64,000 bases of DNA from Jezberella montanilacus (GTDB lineage: Bacteria > Pseudomonadota > Gammaproteobacteria > Burkholderiales > Burkholderiaceae_B): contig NZ_PVTV01000011.1 of assembly GCF_003003055.1 (NCBI RefSeq), positions 248,001 through 312,000 on the forward strand. Direction: 5' to 3'. A program made the translations under genes and the position numbers. Under the pieces are notes generated by a model. That model was not told where the DNA came from, did not search any database, and was given only the letters and a program-made list of their open reading frames with translations. Shown here piece by piece: positions 10,105 to 18,921 of this stretch; positions within the stretch are counted from its first letter, which is position 1, and every line of letters starts with the position of its first letter.

Positions 10105-11091
10105 ATGCAGAACCAATACAGTCGGTTTATTCATCGGGGTTTAACGCTCTTTGTTTCAAGTCTAGTTCTGTTCACTTCGGTGGTGCGGGCTGAATATCCG
10201 GACAAGCCCATCTTGTTTGTTGCCCCTTTCGCTGCTGGTGGCGCAAATGACTATCTAACCAGGCTCATGGCGCAACATATGGGGATGGTTTTAAAAACAA
10301 GTATTGTGGCTGATAACAAAACGGGTGCAAACGGGATCGTCGGTGCTAGTTATGTAGCCAAGTCCGCGGCTGATGGATACGTTTTGCTCATGGGCAATAG
10401 CGCGACACACGGCACCAACAGCAGTTTGTATCCCAACATGCCTTACGACCCGATCGCAGACTTTGCGCCAGTCAGCATGGTCGGAGCTGTCCCTTTAGTG
10501 ATTGCTGTGGATCCACGTTTGAACATCAATTCGATCGCTGAACTCATCGCCTACGGCAAAACACATCCAGGCAAATTATCGTTCGGCAGCAGTGGCGTAG
10601 GCGGCACCGGTCACCTTGCTGGCGAAGCCTTTAATGCTTCCGCTCGACTCGATCTGGTACACGCACCGTACAAAGGAGACGCACCAGCAGTGGCTGACGT
10701 GGCAGCCGGTCAAGTTCCGCTTGCGGTCATTGGCGTCGCTTCAGCGTCGCCCCTTTATAGCGCTGGCAAAATCAAGGTTTTGGCCGTTGCAAGCAAAGTC
10801 AGAAACAAAGCAATGCCGGATGTGCCCACGCTGACTGAAGCCGGATTCAGCGGTTTAGAGTTTTCGCAATGGTATGCCCTGGTCGCGCGGGCTGGCACGC
10901 CAAAAGACGTTATTCAGAAGTTAAACGTCGCAGCGAAACAGGTTCTTAAAAATCAGGATGTCATACAAGCAATGTTGACGCAAGGCGCTGAGGCTCAGTA
11001 CACCACACCCGAACAACTCGAGAATTTTTATCAAATAGAAATCAAGCGTTTTGCGAACATCATTCAAAAACTGAACATCAAGGCAGATTAA
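10105..11091 (+). CDS. Bug-family (tripartite tricarboxylate transporter) substrate-binding protein
   Basis: A 328-residue exported solute receptor. It has a hydrophobic leader ending around VVRAEYP, the Bug signature PFAAGGANDYLTR, and VGASYVAKSAADGYVLLMG. The start at 10105 is chosen because AAAGGAGA lies directly upstream; an earlier in-frame ATG at 10009 would place 32 extra residues before the leader. Bug receptors bind carboxylates or other small organics for TctAB-type transporters, but no tctAB genes are present here, as is usual for the expanded Bug families of Alcaligenaceae. It converges exactly, with no gap, on the PCC-domain gene. Confidence 0.9.
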   Translation: MQNQYSRFIHRGLTLFVSSLVLFTSVVRAEYPDKPILFVAPFAAGGANDYLTRLMAQHMGMVLKTSIVADNKTGANGIVGASYVAKSAADGYVLLMGNSATHGTNSSLYPNMPYDPIADFAPVSMVGAVPLVIAVDPRLNINSIAELIAYGKTHPGKLSFGSSGVGGTGHLAGEAFNASARLDLVHAPYKGDAPAVADVAAGQVPLAVIGVASASPLYSAGKIKVLAVASKVRNKAMPDVPTLTEAGFSGLEFSQWYALVARAGTPKDVIQKLNVAAKQVLKNQDVIQAMLTQGAEAQYTTPEQLENFYQIEIKRFANIIQKLNIKAD

Positions 11092-11967
11092 CTATTGTTT
11101 GACCAGCACCAACTCACAGGTCACGAGGACTGGATTACTTTGGCGAGCAATGCGTCCTCTGTTGACCTTACCTTCAAAATCCACCAAGGTGATATCGATA
11201 GCGGCTCGACATTCGCCTGAGGGGTGCGGCGTGATTCGGCCACGTTCAATTAATAATTCGGTTGCTAGCTGTTTAACGTGTCGTCCATCAGCAAAATCTG
11301 CACAAATTAAGCTACCAACGCCGCCTTGCACCTGTGCTTTTTGCCAACCTTGGTCAACACACAAATGCTCGAGTGTCTGACACAAATCCTGGTTCGGGAT
11401 GACCCGAATAACTAAGGCGTCATGAGTCTCTTCAGCAGGCCATGTGGTCGACTGTGGGGCGGGCACAGCGAGCGGTTTGAATATTGAGAAGTTTGTCTCC
11501 GGATCAAACAGAGCGTCAAAGCGGACAGACTCAATTAAACAGACTTCAGCTTCGATAGGACTCGACACGACAATTTCATCAGGGACGAGATGACCAGAAA
11601 GCGTTTTACCACCGGGTTCTAACCAAACTGCGTGACAGTGCAACCAAGGCTGGCCATCCTTATTACCAAAGGTGACTGTCGCCATTTCAAGCATGACCTG
11701 ATCAGTTCCAGTCATTTTCTCGCTAAAGAAAACTGCATGCTCTGGATGATCGGATAGCGCTGGCAAGTAATAACAGAAGTTGCTAAATGCCCCTCCTGAT
11801 AGTCTAAGCACTGCACTGTCGCTGTCCAGGGCGGCAAGCAGACGTGTCACCGCAGTTAGCAGGGTGTCGCCAACCGGCAACTCCGCATGCGTAATTCTGA
11901 CTTTACTTGGCAAAGCCATTGAGCTGCTATCCAGCACTGGCCCGGGGTGTTTGATTTGTCTCATCAT
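11092..11967 (-). CDS. PCC/PPC-domain (DUF296) containing protein
   Basis: A 291-residue protein that appears to contain two related alpha/beta halves. The C-terminal half (about residues 180-290) reads like a PCC domain: VIRVIPNQDLCQTLEHLC, then KAQVQGGVGSLICADFADG with the glycine turn, then a final VTCELVLVKQ strand. The N-terminal half has the partly matching RLSGGAFSNFCYYLPAL. PCC domains occur in AT-hook plant proteins and as stand-alone bacterial trimers of unclear function. It converges with the Bug gene and diverges from the acyl-CoA dehydrogenase cassette. Function not known. Confidence 0.6.
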   Translation of the reverse strand: MMRQIKHPGPVLDSSSMALPSKVRITHAELPVGDTLLTAVTRLLAALDSDSAVLRLSGGAFSNFCYYLPALSDHPEHAVFFSEKMTGTDQVMLEMATVTFGNKDGQPWLHCHAVWLEPGGKTLSGHLVPDEIVVSSPIEAEVCLIESVRFDALFDPETNFSIFKPLAVPAPQSTTWPAEETHDALVIRVIPNQDLCQTLEHLCVDQGWQKAQVQGGVGSLICADFADGRHVKQLATELLIERGRITPHPSGECRAAIDITLVDFEGKVNRGRIARQSNPVLVTCELVLVKQ

Positions 11968-12109
11968 CTTATGCGGCCGATCTTATTGAGTCGATCTCGT
12001 TTTCATCATTGATCACGGATTATTAATCACTAATCACTAAGCTCGATACTAGAATACTATTTAGGATTGGACTACCCCCTAAACCTTCCATGTGCAGAAG
12101 AGTGCGTTG

Positions 12110-13279
12110 ATGAACTTTACCCTGACAGAAGAACAAAAAGACCTTCAAGCGCGAACCCGCGCGTTTATCACAGAAAAAATCATCCCTTACGAGAATGACC
12201 CGCGGGTAACTGCCCATGGACCAACCAACGATTTGCGTCACGAACTTGTCGGCCTCGCTCGACTGGCCGGTTTGCTGACGCCGCATGCGTCTCGTGAACT
12301 GGGGGGATTAGCGTTAAGTCATATCGACAAAGCCATCGTCTTTGAAGAAGCGGGTTACTCGACGCTCGGGCCCACCGCCATGAATATTCATGCCCCTGAC
12401 GAAGGCAATATCCATTTAATGGAAATCGTTGCGACCGAAGCGCAAAAAGAACGTTGGCTGCGGCCTCAAGTCGAGGGTCTGACTCGATCTTGTTTTGCCA
12501 TGACAGAACCATCGCCGGGCGCCGGTGCGGATCCATCCATGATGAACACGATGGCGGTTAAGGATGGCGATGATTACGTGATCAATGGCATGAAGTGGTT
12601 TATCACCGGCGGCGACGGGGCTAACTACGTCATCATCATGGCTAAGCTCGAAGACGGTTCAGCCACGATGTTCTTAAGCGACATGGATCGCCCAGGAATC
12701 AAGGTCGTTCGCAGCATGGACTCAATGGACTCCTGTTTTGTTGGTGGCCATGTGGTGATGGAGTTTAAAGACGTCAGGATCCCGGCGACGGACGTGCTTG
12801 GAGAATTGGGTAAAGGCTTTAAGTATGCGCAGATCCGATTGGCCCCTGCTCGCTTGACCCATTGCATGCGCTGGCTAGGTCAAGCTAGACGAGCTCACGA
12901 CATTGCTGTGGATTATGCAAGTAAGCGTGAGGCTTTTGGTCGTATTCTGGGCAAACATGAAGGTGTTGGTTTTATGCTGGCCGACAACGACATGGACATC
13001 ATGACTGCACGTCTTCACATTTGGCACACCGCATGGTTGTTGGATCAGGGGCAGTCTTGCAACTTCGAATCCAGCCGAGCCAAAGTAGTCTGCTCGGAAG
13101 CCGAGTGGCGCGTGATTGATCGTTGCGTTCAAGTTCTGGGTGGCCAGGGTGTCACGGGAGAGAAAATTCTGTCGAGAATTTTCATGGATATGCGTGGCTT
13201 TCGAATTTATGACGGCCCAAGCGAGGTGCATCGCTGGAGCATGGCTCGCAAGATTATTGAAGCAGGCGTGCGTTCATGA
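12110..13279 (+). CDS. Acyl-CoA dehydrogenase (ACAD10/11- or LvaC-associated type)
   Basis: A 389-residue flavin acyl-CoA dehydrogenase. It has the N-terminal helical domain (FTLTEEQKDLQARTRAFI), the FAD/substrate block CFAMTEPSPGAGADPS, and the C-terminal LGGQGVT...RIYDGPSEVHR signature. The start at 12110 follows an AGAAGAG box; a GTG at 12092 is less likely. The next two genes overlap head-to-tail and encode an SDR and an ACAD10/11-like kinase. That combination is known from 4-hydroxyacyl-CoA catabolism, where the kinase phosphorylates the 4-hydroxyl and the dehydrogenase-like enzyme eliminates it. That role is inferred from context. Confidence 0.88.
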   Translation: MNFTLTEEQKDLQARTRAFITEKIIPYENDPRVTAHGPTNDLRHELVGLARLAGLLTPHASRELGGLALSHIDKAIVFEEAGYSTLGPTAMNIHAPDEGNIHLMEIVATEAQKERWLRPQVEGLTRSCFAMTEPSPGAGADPSMMNTMAVKDGDDYVINGMKWFITGGDGANYVIIMAKLEDGSATMFLSDMDRPGIKVVRSMDSMDSCFVGGHVVMEFKDVRIPATDVLGELGKGFKYAQIRLAPARLTHCMRWLGQARRAHDIAVDYASKREAFGRILGKHEGVGFMLADNDMDIMTARLHIWHTAWLLDQGQSCNFESSRAKVVCSEAEWRVIDRCVQVLGGQGVTGEKILSRIFMDMRGFRIYDGPSEVHRWSMARKIIEAGVRS

Positions 13280-14064
13280 ATCAACACTCTTCAAATCCGC
13301 AAGCGCTCTTTAACTTGACCGGCAAAGTTGCGCTCATGACTGGTGCCTCAAGTGGTATCGGCCGCCATCTCGCCAAAACACTCGCTGCGGCGGGTGCCAC
13401 AGTTATCGCGGCTGCGCGGCGCGTCGACAAATTAGAAGAACTTGTCACAGAAATTGAAGCAATGGGCGGGCAAGCGTATGCCGTCGCACTTGATGTCTCG
13501 AATGCAGAGAGCGTTCGTCAATGTTTTGATCAAATTGAAACACTTGTCGGTGCAGCCGATATTGTCGTGAGCAATGCCGGCACAACAGTTGCAAAGCCTT
13601 TACTGGATCAGACTGAAGAAGACTGGGATCAGGTCATCGATACCAATCTTAAAGGGGTCTGGCTGGTCGACACAGAGGCCGCACGCAGGATGATCAAACA
13701 CGGCAAAGGCGGCAGCATTATTAACGTCGCATCCATTTTGGGCGAACGGGTAGCGGGTGCAGTCATCGCTTACACGACTTCTAAAGCAGGTGTCGTGCAG
13801 GCAACTAAAGCCATGGCACTTGAACTGGCGCGTCACAAAATTCGTGTTAATGCGCTGCTGCCAGGCTATGTCGCGACTGATTTAAACAGCGATTTTCTTG
13901 AAAGCGAGGCAGGTAAAAAGCTCATGTCTCGAATCCCCGGCAGACGTTTCTGCCAGATGTCTGATCTTGAGGGGCCCTTGATGCTGTTGGCGTCTGATGC
14001 CAGTTTGGCGATGACAGGCACCAGTCTTGCGGTCGATTGGGGCCATTTGGTGAGCAGCCTGTAA
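13276..14064 (+). CDS. Short-chain dehydrogenase/reductase in the acyl-CoA dehydrogenase-kinase cassette
   Basis: A 262-residue classical SDR. The cofactor motif TGASSGIG lies near residues 22-29, NAGTT follows strand 4, and the catalytic triad is in the INVAS...AYTTSKAG region. The arginine pair AARR after strand 2 suggests NADP(H). Its ATG overlaps the dehydrogenase stop by 4 bp and its own stop overlaps the kinase start (TAATG), so all three are translationally coupled. By analogy with LvaD it might reduce or oxidise a keto/hydroxyacyl-CoA; this is inference. Confidence 0.85.
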   Translation: MNQHSSNPQALFNLTGKVALMTGASSGIGRHLAKTLAAAGATVIAAARRVDKLEELVTEIEAMGGQAYAVALDVSNAESVRQCFDQIETLVGAADIVVSNAGTTVAKPLLDQTEEDWDQVIDTNLKGVWLVDTEAARRMIKHGKGGSIINVASILGERVAGAVIAYTTSKAGVVQATKAMALELARHKIRVNALLPGYVATDLNSDFLESEAGKKLMSRIPGRRFCQMSDLEGPLMLLASDASLAMTGTSLAVDWGHLVSSL

Positions 14065-15110
14065 TGAGTCAAATCATGACTGCAGACCATGCGCTCGATT
14101 TCGGCAAGCTGGCCTCGTGGATGCATAGCCAGGGCCTGATTGACCGGCCAGAGCTTGCTGCGTCACAGCTTACCGGCGGACAATCGAACCCAACGTTTCG
14201 ACTCAAGTCGGGAACTAAGCAGTATGTCTTGCGTAAGAAACCACCCGGGACCTTAATGCCTTCAGCGCACGCAGTTGACCGGGAATACCGAGTGATCAAA
14301 GCCTTGCAAGGCAGTGATGTCCCTGTGCCCAAGGTCTATGCCTTTAGCGACGACGATTCGCTTATTGGCACTGCTTTCTATCTCATGGAATTCCTCGAAG
14401 GAAGGGTCCTGCTAGATCAATCCTTGCCTGGCATGAATGCGAAAGAGCGTGGCGAGATTTATGCTGAGATGAACCGAGTGATCGCGGCCTTGCACCAAAT
14501 TGATCCTGACGCGGTTGGGCTAGAGACATTTGGTAAAGCAGGGAATTATTTTTTAAGACAAATTACCCGCTGGGGCCGAGCGTACAAAGAGGCGCCTGCT
14601 GAAGACATCCCCACCATGTATGCCTTAATTGATTTGTTGCCACTGCTCATCCCTGAGGGCGACATGACCCGTATTGTGCATGGCGACTTCCGTATGGACA
14701 ACCTGGTGTTTCATCCCACCGAACCGCGGGCGATTGGGTTGCTTGATTGGGAGTTATCAACGCTCGGGCATCCGATGGCTGACTTTTCTTATCATTGCAT
14801 GAGCTGGCATGTCACACCAAACTTGTGGCGAGGCATAGGCGGACTGAATCTTGAATCGCTTGGTATCCCGCAAGAGGACGACTACATAAAACGTTACATC
14901 GACGCGACTGGTTTCACTGGCCAAGAGCATTGGGATTTCTATATGGCCTACAACCTGTTCAGAATGGGTGCGATTTTGCAGGGAATTCTGCGCAGGGCGA
15001 TGGATGGCACAGCAGCTGCCGCAGATGCAATCGAAACCGGCAAGAAAGGTCGGGCCTTGGCCGAACTTGCATTGCAATACGCGCAACGCTATCAACAAAG
15101 CCGTGGCTGA
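14064..15110 (+). CDS. Aminoglycoside phosphotransferase-fold kinase, ACAD10/11-LvaA type
   Basis: A 348-residue APH-fold kinase. The N-lobe starts with [12 protein letters not shown] and [10 protein letters not shown]. The catalytic loop is [12 protein letters not shown] and the metal-binding aspartate is in [12 protein letters not shown], a sequence typical of ACAD10/ACAD11 kinase domains and bacterial LvaA. It would phosphorylate a hydroxyacyl-CoA, not an antibiotic. The ATG at 14064 overlaps the SDR stop codon (TAATG); an earlier in-frame start at 14037 would lie inside the SDR gene. No LvaB-like small partner is seen. Confidence 0.87.
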   Translation: MSQIMTADHALDFGKLASWMHSQGLIDRPELAASQLTGGQSNPTFRLKSGTKQYVLRKKPPGTLMPSAHAVDREYRVIKALQGSDVPVPKVYAFSDDDSLIGTAFYLMEFLEGRVLLDQSLPGMNAKERGEIYAEMNRVIAALHQIDPDAVGLETFGKAGNYFLRQITRWGRAYKEAPAEDIPTMYALIDLLPLLIPEGDMTRIVHGDFRMDNLVFHPTEPRAIGLLDWELSTLGHPMADFSYHCMSWHVTPNLWRGIGGLNLESLGIPQEDDYIKRYIDATGFTGQEHWDFYMAYNLFRMGAILQGILRRAMDGTAAAADAIETGKKGRALAELALQYAQRYQQSRG

Positions 15111-15123
15111 TTAAGGATTACTG

Positions 15124-16257
15124 ATGAACACTGAGTTACCAGATTGGCGCAAAGCACCGGGTGAAGTTGGCTCATCAATTAGCTCCGTCGACACGCCCGC
15201 GCTGATTATTGATCTTGATGCCTTCGAATTCAACCTGACAAGCGTCCACGACCGAGTCCAGACGACGGGCGCACGCGTGAGATCGCACGCTAAAGCGCAC
15301 AAGTCTGTCGACATCGCTAAACGTCAAATCGCAGCGGGTGCGATCGGTGTTTGTTGTCAGAAAGCTAGTGAAGCGCAAGTTTTTGTCGAAGCAGGCATTC
15401 ACGATGTCATGATTTCGAACGAAATCTTCGGCAAAAGTAAGGCTGATCGAGTTGCAAAGCTTGCTCGCTATGCCAAGATCAGCATTTGTGTTGATGCTGT
15501 TGAACAGATTGATCAAATAGCTGCTGCGGCACAAAGTAACCAAACGAGCATTGCCGTTTTGGTCGAACTTGATGTCGGTCAAGGTCGTTGCGGCGTCAAA
15601 ACACCCGAAGAAGCATTGCGTCTGGCAAGGTCTGTTGCATCCTACTCGCCACATCTGAGCTTGGCTGGTATTCAAGCTTACGGCGGCTCTGCGCAGCACT
15701 TCAGACTGGCCGAACAACGTCGTGCCGCGGTCACCGCTTCGATCGAAAAAGTCAAAACAACGATTGCCTTACTTCAAGGGGATGGTCTCAAGGTCAGCAC
15801 CGTAGCTGGAGGTGGCACAGGCACCTACGAGCTTGAGGCATCGTCTGGCATCTACACCGAGATACAGACTGGGTCCTATGTGTTAATGGACGCGGACTAT
15901 GCCCGCAATACGCTAGCGAACGACTCACCCACGTTGCGACACGCGCTATTTGGTTTGTGTACCGTGATCAGTGTTTCTGAGAAGCAAGCTGTGCTTGACG
16001 GCGGGTTGAAGGCCTTCGCGACTGACAGTGGCCACCCGACGATGGTGCTACCTGGCTGGTCAGTTAAGTCCATTTCAGACGAACATACCGTCATTGTGGC
16101 CGAGGCAGACGTCGAACCCCTGCAAATAGGCGATAAGGTCAGGCTGATCCCCGGTCACTGCGATCCCACAGTCAACCTGCACAATTGGTTGATTGCCGTC
16201 CGTGGTCAGATTATTGAAGAGACCTGGCCAGTGAGTGCTCGCGGCGCGCTATTCTGA
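15124..16257 (+). CDS. DSD1-family PLP enzyme (D-threonine / 3-hydroxy-D-aspartate aldolase-like)
   Basis: A 377-residue alanine-racemase-fold enzyme. The PLP lysine lies in RSHAKAHKSVDIA near residue 57. The glycine-rich phosphate-binding stretch is VAGGGTGTYE, and the C-terminal metal-binding region contains GHPTMV and LIPGHCDPTVN, the His/Cys pair of D-threonine aldolase-type enzymes. It would split D-3-hydroxy amino acids into glycine and an aldehyde or oxoacid, or dehydrate them. It lies 13 bp downstream of the kinase gene and may be in the same operon. It is a paralogue of the partial gene at 1-617. Confidence 0.85.
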   Translation: MNTELPDWRKAPGEVGSSISSVDTPALIIDLDAFEFNLTSVHDRVQTTGARVRSHAKAHKSVDIAKRQIAAGAIGVCCQKASEAQVFVEAGIHDVMISNEIFGKSKADRVAKLARYAKISICVDAVEQIDQIAAAAQSNQTSIAVLVELDVGQGRCGVKTPEEALRLARSVASYSPHLSLAGIQAYGGSAQHFRLAEQRRAAVTASIEKVKTTIALLQGDGLKVSTVAGGGTGTYELEASSGIYTEIQTGSYVLMDADYARNTLANDSPTLRHALFGLCTVISVSEKQAVLDGGLKAFATDSGHPTMVLPGWSVKSISDEHTVIVAEADVEPLQIGDKVRLIPGHCDPTVNLHNWLIAVRGQIIEETWPVSARGALF

Positions 16258-16302
16258 AATTCTGAGCAAAAACAGGCACAAGGCAGACTCCTCGACCAGA
16301 AA

Positions 16303-16998
16303 TTACAAGGGCAGTTGACTACCATCGTAGTTAAAGAACTGCCCTGTTTTAGCTAGGTTCAATTCTCCAAATCGTTCAATCAAACCTTTGGCACTCACTG
16401 CTGAAGTGATGTCTGCGGCGCTGCCGCCCATATCGGTTTGCACCCAGCCAGGATGATAAGAGGCAACTGCAATACCTTGCGTTTTCAGTTCATTAGCCAA
16501 GGTCACCATGATGTTATTGACGCCCGCTTTAGATGCTCTGTAAAAATATGCCCCGGCGCCACTGTGCTGCTGACTGCCCATGTAAGACGAGATGATGGCT
16601 ATTCTGGGTTGTTTGCTCAGTTTCAGGTTTTTAAGAAACGCACGGGCAGTGAAAAATGGCCCAGCAATATTTGTCAGTAAAACTGTTGACACGGATTCTG
16701 CCGTGTTGTGGGGATCCGCGAGACTGCCGCGGGCGCTCATCACACCAGCGTTGCAAACAAGCACGTCGATAGTTGAGTCGATTTGCTGAGCCAATTCGTC
16801 AAGCATTGTTTCGTCACTGACATCTGCCGCATAAATCTGCGCTCTGCCGTCCGACTCCTCAGCTAGCTTTTGTAATGCGTTGGCTGCTTCAGGTCGCCGG
16901 CAGAGCGCGATCAAACTATCGCCCGCTGACAGTACATTTTTGGATAGCTCAAGCCCAATCCCCCGATTCGCACCGGTTATGAGATAAGTGGTGGACAT
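16303..16998 (-). CDS. Short-chain dehydrogenase (C-factor/sniffer-like)
   Basis: A 231-residue SDR starting MSTTYLITGANRGIG, the nucleotide-binding motif right at the N-terminus. VCNAGVM follows strand 4, and the catalytic Tyr/Lys are in YFYRASKAGVNN, with a serine in ISSYMGS. The end is a short GQFFNYDGS tail as in C-factor/sniffer-type carbonyl reductases. Single gene, minus strand, 23 bp upstream of the cytochrome c gene in direction of genome order; no functional partner is evident. Confidence 0.83.
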   Translation of the reverse strand: MSTTYLITGANRGIGLELSKNVLSAGDSLIALCRRPEAANALQKLAEESDGRAQIYAADVSDETMLDELAQQIDSTIDVLVCNAGVMSARGSLADPHNTAESVSTVLLTNIAGPFFTARAFLKNLKLSKQPRIAIISSYMGSQQHSGAGAYFYRASKAGVNNIMVTLANELKTQGIAVASYHPGWVQTDMGGSAADITSAVSAKGLIERFGELNLAKTGQFFNYDGSQLPL

Positions 16999-17021
16999 AG
17001 ATTCGCCTTAACTTAAAACAC

Positions 17022-17345
17022 TCAGTTGGCCATCTTAACCTCAACCTGCATAGAGGAATACCACAAAGCAAGATCATCAATATCCTGCTCGCTTAGGGGT
17101 TTAGCAATGACGCTCATGATTTCGTTCGTACGACGACCTGTCTTATAGTTTTTAAGTTGTTGCGTCACATAGATAATCGGTTGCCCTGCAAGGTTTGGAG
17201 CTTCCGGGTGCGAAGCCAGTCCGTTTTGACCATGGCAGACAGCACAGGCGTTAGCTTTGGCCCTGCCCTGCTGAAGATCCGCAGCACTCGCCCCCAACGA
17301 CACGAACAGCGTCGTGACCAATAGCAATATTTGCTTCATTATCAT
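17022..17345 (-). CDS. Small periplasmic cytochrome c (class I)
   Basis: A 107-residue secreted cytochrome. It has a hydrophobic leader ending GASAADL, heme site CAVCH at about residues 34-38, and a downstream IMSVIAKPLS segment supplying the axial Met. A second ATG two codons in (17339) could be the true start. It lies downstream of the sorbosone-dehydrogenase-type gene on the same strand, separated by a good terminator hairpin, so it may be expressed at a lower level or independently. It probably takes electrons from that PQQ enzyme. Confidence 0.85.
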   Translation of the reverse strand: MIMKQILLLVTTLFVSLGASAADLQQGRAKANACAVCHGQNGLASHPEAPNLAGQPIIYVTQQLKNYKTGRRTNEIMSVIAKPLSEQDIDDLALWYSSMQVEVKMAN

Positions 17346-17362
17346 CTGTCCACACGCTTTGG

Positions 17363-17401
17363 AATAAAAAGAAAGGCCAACCCGAAAAAAGTTGGCCTCT
17401 C
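17363..17401 (-). terminator. Intrinsic terminator after the PQQ-dehydrogenase gene
   Basis: On the minus strand, GAGAGGCCAAC pairs with GTTGGCCTTTC (11 bp with one G-U) around a 9-nt loop, followed directly by CTTTTTATT. It lies between the dehydrogenase stop (17432) and the cytochrome c start. Confidence 0.8.
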
Positions 17402-17431
17402 TCTGCGAAAAAATATTCGCTCAGGTCAAGA

Positions 17432-18721
17432 TTAGCTACCCGAGCCCGTGTAAGAAACACGATAGATAGCACCAGCGTAATCGTCCGAAATCAATAAGGA
17501 GCCATCTTTAGCGACGGCAACGTCCATAGGACGACCTGTATAGATGCCGGTTGCCGGATCTAACCACCCTTCTGCGAAGACCTGTGAGGCATCAGCTTTG
17601 CCGTCAGACTTCAACGGTACAAAATTGATCAGTGCTCCGCTTGCGGGCGACCGATTCCACGAGCCATGTGCAGCAACGAACATACCGTTCTGATATTTGG
17701 CTGGGAACATCTTGCCTGTGTAGAAAGTCATCCCCAACTGAGCTTGATGAGCGGGGAACTCAACCTCTGGATAGACCACGTCTTTAGGCTCTTTCATATC
17801 TTTCAAATCAGGCGCTGCAGGGCCACCTGCAATCTTGACGTGACCATTCCAATAGGGGAACCCAAAGTGCTGGCCCATCTTGGTAATGTGGTTCAACTCA
17901 CCTGGGGGGATGTCGTTGCCTAAACCGTCAACTTGATTATCGGTAAACCACAGCGTGCCGTCCTTGGGATTAAAATCCTGACCCACCGAATTACGAATAC
18001 CGCGTGCGAACACTTCGCGACCGGTGCCGTCCAAATTCATACGAACAATGCCGCCAATCCCGAGCTTGGAAAACTCTTCAAGCTTATCGGCTGGTGGAAC
18101 ATTAAATGGCTGACCTAACGTGATGTAGAGTTTTTTGTCCGCACCATAACGGCAAGTTCTGGCGCCGTGATTAAACGACTCGTGTTCGGTTGGCACTAAC
18201 CCGCCTCGAGGCAAGATTTCAGCGACCGCAACATCTGGGCCCTCATAAAAGAACTCTGCTGCAGGGAACATCAACACCCGGTTGTGCTCCGCCACAACAA
18301 GCATACCGTCAGGGGTGAAGCAAACGCCATTGGGGTTCTTAAAGTCCAGTGAAGGCGCAAAGGCTTTAACTTCTGTCGCCATATCCCCATTATTGCGATT
18401 CGTAACCGCCCAAACTTTAGTCTTACGAGTGCCAACAAACATCATGTTGGTCGATGGGGCAACGGCGATTGAGCGAGCATCAGGCACGATTGCATAAAGG
18501 TCGATCTTGAAACCTTCGGGCAACTTGATTTTCTTTAAGTTCGCACGAATCGCATCGGCGTTTTTGCCAGATTGTTCGATTGTTGGCATGTTCAGATCGC
18601 CATTAGCGACTTTAAACTGCTTCATGTTCTCCATCGTTTGCTCGGCAGCAAAAGAGCTACCTAGAATTGCCATAGAGCACAATGCACCAGCAAGGACTAC
18701 ACTGATTTTTGACGGCTTCAT
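17432..18721 (-). CDS. PQQ-dependent sugar/sorbosone dehydrogenase family protein
   Basis: A 429-residue exported beta-propeller protein. The leader runs from MKPSKISVVL to SSFAAE. Propeller blocks include FTPDGMLVVAEHNRVLMF, NSVGQDFNPKDGTLWFTDN and VAAHGSWNRSPASG, as in L-sorbosone and soluble glucose/aldose dehydrogenases that use PQQ. The start at 18721 is supported by CCGGAGA; the frame extends further upstream without such a site. It oxidises an unknown sugar or aldehyde in the periplasm, with the small cytochrome c encoded downstream as likely acceptor. Confidence 0.85.
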   Translation of the reverse strand: MKPSKISVVLAGALCSMAILGSSFAAEQTMENMKQFKVANGDLNMPTIEQSGKNADAIRANLKKIKLPEGFKIDLYAIVPDARSIAVAPSTNMMFVGTRKTKVWAVTNRNNGDMATEVKAFAPSLDFKNPNGVCFTPDGMLVVAEHNRVLMFPAAEFFYEGPDVAVAEILPRGGLVPTEHESFNHGARTCRYGADKKLYITLGQPFNVPPADKLEEFSKLGIGGIVRMNLDGTGREVFARGIRNSVGQDFNPKDGTLWFTDNQVDGLGNDIPPGELNHITKMGQHFGFPYWNGHVKIAGGPAAPDLKDMKEPKDVVYPEVEFPAHQAQLGMTFYTGKMFPAKYQNGMFVAAHGSWNRSPASGALINFVPLKSDGKADASQVFAEGWLDPATGIYTGRPMDVAVAKDGSLLISDDYAGAIYRVSYTGSGS

Positions 18722-18921
18722 TGAGATGTCTCCGGATGTACGCTTTTGAAGCGTTTTCTTTATTAAGAGTGTATTAGCACTGAGACGGCAGAGGTGATCA
18801 CTTGGTTGATACACCTGACCTTAATATAACAAAGAAGCCGCCTACACAGACCTAGTAAATACCCTTATCCATCAAGACGAGGGGATGGCGCTGTTCTTAG
18901 CCAGATCACTTTAACTGGGGC

